Assembly (NCBI GenBank): GCA_015501075.1
Contig: JADNYJ010000462.1
Coordinates: forward strand, 1 to 24,860
Direction of reading: 5' to 3'
Length of the DNA stretch: 24,860 bases
Origin: Gymnopilus junonius
Lineage: Eukaryota > Basidiomycota > Agaricomycetes > Agaricales > Galerinaceae
Positions 18,169-24,860 of the stretch are shown here, piece by piece (position 1 is the stretch's first letter; the number at the start of each line of letters is the position of its first letter). The notes under the pieces were generated by a model. The model did not search any database, was not told the origin of the DNA, and was given only the letters and a program-made list of their open reading frames with translations. The translations under genes were made by a program, and so were the position numbers.

Positions 18169-18487
18169 ATCATATCGAGATAAATCTTACAAACTTTGCC
18201 ATGTTTAAGAGATCGTACAAAGCTAGGACAAGTTACAAGGGAAACTAAGAATGGACATCATCCTTCGTACAATATTTTAGGTCAGGTGTATAGCCAAAGT
18301 TATATGTGACATCAGGAAGGTCTCGTTCGGACATACTAGAGTGATGTATCGTTAAAAACATTTGCAAAAACCAGTGATGAGAAGCTACCTTGCGTTGCAC
18401 TGGTTCAATCGAACAATGAACCGGACGGTGTGGATAGGGAGTATCCACATTCACAGAATCAGTACCCATAAGCCGCTGGACAAGCAC
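18169..18487. other. Spacer 3' of the minus-strand kinase
   Basis: 319 bp between the reductase fragment and the stop codon of the kinase-like gene. The minus-strand frame 18245-18487 has no domain and follows the kinase stop directly. Nothing recognised. Confidence 0.4.
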
Positions 18488-19462
18488 TCAACTCCATGAC
18501 AATTTGACAAGAGAAATGGAGACAGTCCTCACCTGTTCATTCTCCCACCATAGAGAACACGCAGCTTCAAGTTCTGTCACCAAGACGTCTGCTGATTGGT
18601 ACTCGATAGCAAAGCATTTAGTGACAATACTTCTAAAATAGGTATGCAAAAGTGGAGGTAGTCTGTCAAAATCACCGCATTTTCCAGAGATCACATCGTA
18701 GGAGCTCGCATCATGTTTGTCCATAACTGCAATTTCCTCCGGAGGTGACGGAAACAAATCGGTATGGAATGGGAACCTTCCGGAAAGGAGGACAAAAAGG
18801 ATCACACCTAATCCAAAAATGTCACAACGTCTTGGTGTCCGTGCATTGTATCCGATGGGGCAGGAATATATTGGTGGAGGACCTTTGCTGAACTTGTAGG
18901 AGTAAGGTGCCTTGTAGACAGAGAGTCCGAAATCACACAAAACGGCATGATAGTCATCAGTCAGGAGAACATTCTGGAGACGAGGGTCAGCCCAAATAAC
19001 ATCTCGAGCGTGTAGGTGAGCAACTCCTTGGGCGATTTCAATAGCCCAAGTCAGTCGAGTTGCAAGTGGGATGTCAGAGTTGGATTGTAGGTGAAAGAGG
19101 AGATTGCCGTTCCGAAGGTAAGCCAGCATGATTTGCCTGGTGGGAGGATCAGTACCGAGGAATTTGACGATACAGGGGTGCGATTCGAGGGTTTTATAAA
19201 TCGCTTCCTCGTTGGCATCGGCAGGTTTGAAAAAAATTGGACCTGTAGGTACAATTTAGATACTGATGTATGAAATAGTCAGGTATAGTTAACCTGTAAA
19301 TGTCGAATTATTTTCTCTTTCCGGACTCGCGTTGGATAGTTCCCTTGAACGAAAGCGACCGATCGATGGAGATAATTGACGAACCAGAAAGTAGATCGAA
19401 TATCCGACAGCTGCAGCACTTGTCACAGCAATTACAACAGAGCTAGAGCTCAACATGGTCAT
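18488..19462 (-). CDS. Membrane-anchored kinase-like protein lacking an N-lobe glycine loop
   Basis: Two exons (19462-19294 and 19242-18488) encode 307 residues from M-T-M-L-S-S-S-S. A hydrophobic segment at about residues 8-26 is a probable transmembrane anchor or signal anchor, followed by a basic stretch. The kinase fold begins late: there is no G-x-G-x-x-G loop and no clear V-A-I-K strand, only E-A-I-Y-K-T-L-E-S-H-P-C-I-V-K-F-L-G. The catalytic loop reads I-W-A-D-P-R-L-Q-N, so H-R-D is W-A-D and the usual Lys is Arg, while the catalytic Asp and the Asn remain. C-D-F-G-L-S is intact. D-I-F-G-L-G-V-I-L-F marks subdomain IX. ATP-dependent activity is doubtful; a scaffold or receptor-like role is possible. 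I start at the ATG; an upstream TTG frame extension is not needed. Confidence 0.75.
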
Positions 19463-20786
19463 AAACAAGAAAATGTCAGCTATCAATGACTCAAACTGAA
19501 CTTTCAGGAGGTTACCGTTTGGCCACCAAAGAATTCACGTGATTGGTAATTACATAATTAAATATTTTCCCTCAGCCTGCTTCGTGTCGCGGTCCTGTCT
19601 TCAAGTGTTCACCTTCCTTCATCCCTTCTTGCACCCTCCGGAACCCATTCACTCCCTCATGCTCCCCCTCCCATTTCTTTTTGTTTAGCTCACCTTACAG
19701 TGATAAGCTGAAGTTGGCTATCTCGTCGCCCCGTTGGCGGCATGTCTTTTCCCTTGTACCGCGCCTCCCGATTCCGACATTCAACTTCCGGCTTTCGACT
19801 GGCAACTTCCAGCACTGAATCCTTCTGCTACCACCTTTACACTGCACTGGGTCTCACCTCCACTTCACCTCCTCACTCATATGATCCACCACCCACGTCC
19901 TCACTATTGCCTTTAGGTGCCATGACCAATCTGACCATCATGGCAGAAACATGAATGCTGAGCTTTCCTCTCCCTTGTTCCAGCTCTCAGTCCCACTGCA
20001 TCCACGGCGCCACCCTCAACCCAACCTCTCAAACTGACCTCCTCTCCTCTCCTCTTTATTACTCGTCTTCTCGCCTCCCTACGCAATGTCCACATTCGCG
20101 AGGGACAACCTAAGAATGGAACAGTCATACTTAGGATTTCGGGATGGTCACTAAGCTTCGGGTAATGAGGGGACAAAGTGTCAAAATAAGCGTACCTAGC
20201 GTAGAAAAAAACAGCAAGCATGATGGCACTACAAATTCAACTGAGAGATACTTAAGCTTTTCGGAGTAAAGCAAGTACATTTTAATTTCAAGCCAGCATG
20301 TTACACACCATGTATCCAATTTATGATATAAATGACTCCAATTTCCCTTCAAGCACCCGAAAGGGAGGCGTCATCACCAAGAACATTGAAGGGAAGGATT
20401 TAATCGTGGGTTTTCCAAAAATTGCTGGGAGCCGAAGCTAACAGACGGGTTCGGATGTATAGTTTGCAACTAGCCAAAAACTGTGCCTCAATAAAAACCT
20501 CACTGGCGATAGATAGTACATGCCCGAGCACAAGAGATGGGGAATCGTATTCAAAGGATGGAGGTTTATATATTAGCAAGTTCTTTCCCCAATCGGATTC
20601 AGTCCAGTTTGATTCTGATAACATGCTTTACATCTCTTGGCCATGTGCAGGCCGTGTGTGCTTCGTACTAACAATAGTCCAACCATGCCCCTTTAAGTAC
20701 GCCCAATGCTTCACGAGGTCCTCTTTACTGGCATTCAAAGGCCACCTCTCCACCCTTCTGTCATCTACTACGTGACAAAACAACGA
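19463..20786. other. Divergent intergenic region, pyrimidine-rich in part
   Basis: 1.3 kb between divergent genes. Positions 19590-20060 are rich in C and T on the plus strand, with a CCTCTCCTCTCCTCTT run at about 20041-20056. The frame 19742-19954 is Ser/Pro/Thr-rich only because of this composition. No TATA box or gene can be assigned with confidence. Confidence 0.45.
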
Positions 20787-23023
20787 ATGAGCAAGGAATA
20801 CTCAGAGAAGCTCTCTGAACCCAAAGACGAGGAACTCCTCGCATGGTTGGGCTACAAGCAAGAATTCAAGCGCGACTTTTCCTGGTTGGAGCTACTTGGT
20901 TTAAGTTTTAGCATCACTGGCGTTGTCCAGTCAATTACGTATGTCTTTTGTTCCCCTGTTATCTGCCTTATCTGAAGAATCAGAGCAGGACAGTCCTTGT
21001 CTATTCCCTCCCCAATGGTGGTGCAGTGGCAATGGTCTGGGGAGTAAGTAACTCATGCGTTCAAGTAGTTTTCGAAGGCTGGAACTTCATTTTACGACAA
21101 CTCGTAGTGGACGGTTTGTTGCTTCTTCTTTATGGCAATAGCTTGTTCTCTAGCAGAACTTGCATCTGCGGCACCAACATCCGGAGGGCTTTACTACTGG
21201 TCATTCAAGTTCTCATCAGAAAAATACCGGAGGATCCTGTCATGGACTGTTGGATGTGAGTCGTCTTGATTCCGAGGAGCAGCGGATAAAGTTAAATCCT
21301 GTTTAGATAGCAATAGCGCTGGCTGGATTTCCGGTTTTGCAGGATTAGATTATGCTACAGCTCTTCAAATTTTCGCAGCAGTGACGATTGGGTCAGGTGG
21401 CGCATTTGTCCCAACTACGAGTCAAATTTTGTAGGTTTTCTTTAAATTATGTGATTGGGTCTAATCATTTGAATGCATAGTGGTCTGTTCTGTGGACTTG
21501 TGATATTCCATGCTATCCTCGCCAGCCTTGCGACGAAGTTAGTGGCCCGTGTTCAAGTATTTTATTTGTCTTTGAACATACTGTGCGAATGACCCCTCGG
21601 TATTCCGATGTTTTCCCACTTCTGATCTACCCTCCCACTGCAGAGTCTTCCTCGTCTTAGTAATTGCCCTGCCGGTCGCAACTCCGGCTGAGTTCAAGAA
21701 CTCAGCCAGTTATGTTTTTGGAAACTTTGAGAACTGTACGTGAAGTTTTACTTGAAAGTATTTTCTAATCTAAACCTATCCATAGTAACGCTCTGGCCGA
21801 ATGGATTTGCATTTTTGTTATCGTTCTTAGCACCAACCTGGACCATGGGTAGGCCAATCAATGAAAATGGAGACCTGACTTAATGCCTATACGCTCTTTC
21901 CTTCCTTCACAGGTGGAATCGACGCTCCCGTTCATATAAGCGAAGAGGCGAGAAATGCAAGCGTCGCTGTGCCTAGGACCATTATAATGTCCACCGCTTT
22001 GGGTTGCCTTCTTGGCTGGGGTAATTTGTTTCTATACGAACTTGGTAGTATCTTGATCCCTTCTCCCCAGCTTTTAATGTTGTCATCGCATTCAACATGG
22101 GAACTAACGTGGAGACTATCCTGTCTAATCCTATAGGCCAACCCATGGCCACTGTGAGCAGTTGTATTTTTAGGATATTGGCGACCATTGATCAAGCACG
22201 ATAGATCATTTTTAATAGTCTTGGTCAAAAAGGTTGTCTTGCGGTGTGGAGCTTTATCATCGTCATCATGTATGTGGAAGAATACATTCTTATTTCTTGC
22301 AGAAATTCCTGAAATTGATTGGCATTACAATTTACAGGAACATGGCTTCAATGGATATTGTGCGCTCGCTGCAAAGTATTGATGCTCTTCTTTCTACTGA
22401 TGAACAGTCCTTTTATACAGCTGATAGCCTCATCTCGTCAAATGTTCGCATTCTCTCGCGACGGCGCTCTGCCATTTTCAAAGGTGTTGTATAGGATCAA
22501 TAAAACAACAGGAACTCCCGTCATGTGTGTTATATTCTGCGCAGTCGTCGCTATTCTCCTCGGCCTCCTCAGCTTTGCTGGAACAGCTGCTGTCGGTGCT
22601 GTCTTTAGCATGGGTATCGTCTGCCAGTATATTGCCTATTCGATCCCAATTATGGCCCGCCATCTTGGAGGGAAGGAGTTCACGCCTGGTCCTTTCAGTC
22701 TCGGAAGATTGGTATGCCCTAAATCTTTTGAGTTACCTTATATGTCTCAAGCGACCTCACCAGAGTGTTCCTGTTACCTTTACGGCTGTCGCGTTCATGG
22801 CATTTATCATTATTATCCTCTTATTTCCGCTCAACCCTGGCCGACGCCAGCCACGATGAATTACACGATTGTTGTCGTGGGCGGCACCTTGACCTTGAGT
22901 ACTGTATACTATTTCTTCCCAGTATACGGTGGGCGGCACTGGTTCTCAGGACCAGTTCGCAATATCGACGATAAGAGCACAGAGGAAGTGGAAGACAAGG
23001 AAAGCTACGAAAAAGTCGCCTAG
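20787..23023 (+). CDS. APC-family amino acid/GABA permease-type transporter, one frame break
   Basis: Thirteen exons from the ATG at 20787 (M-S-K-E-Y-S-E-K) read in frame to 22859: 20787-20938, 20989-21043, 21108-21255, 21307-21430, 21481-21582, 21644-21735, 21786-21848, 21913-22020, 22071-22153, 22205-22269, 22338-22359, 22421-22711, 22764 onward. Family marks are the E-L-A-S-A-A-P-T-S-G-G-L-Y-Y-W signature, G-G-I-D-A-P-V-H-I-S-E-E-A, and S-R-Q-M-F-A-F-S-R-D-G-A-L-P. About twelve membrane helices are expected; the product is a plasma-membrane or vacuolar importer of GABA or other amino acids. After L-F-P-L-N-P-G the frame ends at TGA 22857-22859. The expected continuation (P-T-P-A-T-M-N-Y-T-I-V-V, last helix, acidic tail) is open in another frame to 23023. 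One missing G in CCTGGCCG (22836-22843) explains it. Without correction the last helix is lost. Confidence 0.78.
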
Positions 23024-23212
23024 TTCCAAAGCGTCGAACTACAACACTCGATGGATACAATGTATATTACATTCATATGGCACAGAAGTAAAGACATGTA
23101 CATATATACAAGAAAGAAGGGTATCGAATCCAGTAAATGTCTAACATACACATTCAAGAAGAGAAAAAAAAGAAACCAGAATGACGACCCGGGAGAGCAG
23201 TCGTCAAAGCAT
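23024..23212. terminator. Convergent 3' region between transporter and Chk1
   Basis: 189 bp separate two converging genes. It must hold both 3' ends. AT-rich segments are present, but no poly(A) signal can be assigned with certainty. Confidence 0.35.
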
Positions 23213-24860
23213 CTATGCCTTCTTCCTCAAAACATGAGGCTCAACAAGGGAACTCTGACAGATAGCCCTCCAAAGCTGCCTCCACGAAAGTGGATTTCCC
23301 TCATCCCTCTGCATAGTGCACAAGCACCCCTCCATCTCCTTCCCATCTCCGCCTGGAAGGCTATAAACGTATCGCTCGATGTTAACCCATCCTTGAACAC
23401 CTGCTTCCTCGAGTCCCAACCCCCAATGCGCATGCGCCAAATTTCAACGTTGCGTTCTTTGGTAAAGGGCTGGGGTGGTTTAGCTTTGATTTTGTATTCA
23501 CATTCGGAGGATTGGAGGAATTCGTATACTAGGTTGATGAGAAGGGAGGGTCCAAGGGAGGCATAGAAGCGGGTCAGGTGGGGGTTGTAGCGAGAGCCAG
23601 ATTGGGTTTGAGACTGTGATAGGGGATCACTATCATTAGAGGAGAGAGGGATACGGAAGTAGGAACTGCACTCACGAAAAGCATAAGCGATTGGGTAAAT
23701 TGGGATTGATGTGCCGCGGAGAGCATCACCGTGTCTTCGTCCACGTCCATAGGCGCGCCTAGATCGGGGTTCGCCAGATCAAGATCACCATTGTCTATCA
23801 ATGACTGAGCCAACTTTTGCGCCAGCTCCATGGGTCGGCCGGTCAGTTGGCTTGGTCTGCAAGAGATAGAAGAGGGAGACATCAGTGTTTTTATTCCATG
23901 AGTGAAAGCGATCACTTTACCTTATGCACCATGGGTGCTGGAATGCCTCATCTAATGTCATCCGGCTGTCAGGATCTACGGTCAATAAACCTCTTATCAG
24001 GGCTGTATGGAAAAAGTGAAATCCTGTTATTCACATCCACCAACAGCACAAGGAAGTAGCGTACACAAAGGTTCTGCGGGTATCCGATTCCAAGGATCTT
24101 CGCAAAAGAACTCCCTGACACGTATCGGCGAAATTCGGGGCTGTTTTTTGTCGGTTCGTCCCATGGGGTATCTGTCGATTAAGGGATTGGCATCATGCAC
24201 GCAGAAATGGATTTAAACCACATACTACCAGCCAGGAGAGTGAAGAGAATGACGCCCACGCCCCATGCATCAATCGGTTCAGCGTGGTAAGGTTTCTCGC
24301 TATTCAACTAGGCCGAGATCGTGATAAGAAATCAAATCAAAGAGTTGAGTATAATGCTCTCTCACCTCTGGTGCTACATAAGGCAGACTACCACACCGTT
24401 CCGTCAGCATTCTTGTTTTCCCCGAGTCCTTGAGACGAAATACAGAGGACAAGCCGAAGTCCGAGATCTTGAGGGTACCAGCTGCGTCTAAGAGCAGGTT
24501 CTCAGGCTTTAAATCGCGATGGCATACTCCTTCAGAATGGATGTAGTGCTAAAAGCACCAAAAATGGTCAAAACCTTGTGGCATGAGTGGCGAGTGGTGA
24601 CGTACCATGCCAGAGATGAGTTGCATGAAATACAGCTGAGCGACATCTTCACTGACGCCCACGTCTGCGGCTAGAATGACATTTTCAATCGGAATACAGA
24701 CAAGTTGGCAGCACGACAACACAACACACCGATTTTGTCAAAGAGGTCACCACCGCCAGCTAGCTCCAGAAGCATATAAAACCAGGGACATACGTTTCTT
24801 TGTGCTTCAGGTCAACACGACGGCGTTCAGGAACTCGAGTACGTTTGGATGTTTGAGCGC
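23213..24860 (-). CDS. Checkpoint serine/threonine kinase Chk1 (N-terminus outside the window)
   Basis: The window edge cuts the N-lobe; the visible part starts [12 protein letters not shown]. Exons on the minus strand are about 24860-24730, 24670-24606, 24548-24366, 24307-24229, 24171-24065, 24002-23921, 23856-23676 and 23613-23213. The catalytic loop [14 protein letters not shown], and G-S-L-P-Y-V-A-P-E are intact; G-S-L-P-Y is typical of Chk1. R-P-S-Q-L-T-G links to the regulatory C-terminal region, which ends N-P-L-S-W-R-Q-L-W and [10 protein letters not shown]. Chk1 acts in the nucleus downstream of ATR/Rad3 to halt the cycle after DNA damage. As read, four single-base deficits break the frame, near 24811-24818, 24775-24783, 24111-24118 and 23386-23392. 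Each is cured by lengthening a base run by one. Confidence 0.82.

Noticed and set aside
19734..19954. Ser/Pro/Thr-rich short frames
   Set aside because: Explained by pyrimidine-rich composition; no conserved motif.
21932..22228. 98-residue antisense frame inside the transporter
   Set aside because: Lies over spliced transporter exons and introns with clear family motifs on the plus strand.
23213..23440. Two competing minus-strand frames at the end of Chk1 taken as separate small genes
   Set aside because: The first holds the expected residues up to Q-V-F-K and the second from G-W-V-N onward; together they are one Chk1 C-terminus with a one-base break.

Overview
The window looks like nuclear DNA of a filamentous basidiomycete, most likely an agaricomycete. 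Genes are split by many introns of about 50-70 nt with GT...AG ends, intergenic gaps are short, and the gene content is typical of mushroom-forming fungi: an RlpA-like double-psi beta-barrel protein, GMC oxidoreductases, GRE2-type reductases, lineage-specific kinase-like proteins, a GABA-permease-type transporter and Chk1. I cannot name the genus. No tRNA, rRNA, CRISPR array or intact transposon was seen.

Layout: 1-1290 holds no convincing gene. 1293-1980 (+) is a small secreted double-psi beta-barrel protein. 2283-2567 (+) is an orphan glycosidase-like C-terminal remnant. 2626-4138 (-) is reductase SDR-1. 5013-7943 (+) is GMC-1, a complete 20-exon GMC oxidoreductase. 8488-11398 (+) is GMC-2, a tandem copy with a stop at codon 8. 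11907-13466 (+) is reductase SDR-2. 13692-14538 (+) is a decayed third reductase, and 17989-18168 is a short orphan piece of a fourth. 14908-15982 (+) is a Bud21/Utp16-like nucleolar protein. 16321-17775 (+) is a broken pseudokinase. 18488-19462 (-) is a membrane-anchored kinase-like protein. 20787-23023 (+) is an APC-family (GABA permease type) transporter with one frame break. 23213-24860 (-) is the C-terminal part of checkpoint kinase Chk1, which runs off the window.

The most coherent block is 2.6-14.5 kb: two GMC flavoenzymes side by side, flanked by paralogous NAD(P)H reductases. Both GMC promoters share an identical 17-nt element just after the TATA box, and its core (TCAAGGTCC) recurs at the same place in the SDR-2 promoter. 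Alcohol oxidation by GMC enzymes and carbonyl reduction by SDRs could form a redox pair on a common aryl or aliphatic substrate. That is inference. The three reductase copies share a 9-nt micro-exon encoding V-(F/V)-G.

The right end (22.8-24.9 kb) is unlike the rest. The transporter and Chk1 together need five single-base insertions, each lengthening a homopolymer or identical-base run by one, to read as normal family members. This suggests consensus error or local decay, and it should be settled before any loss of function is claimed.
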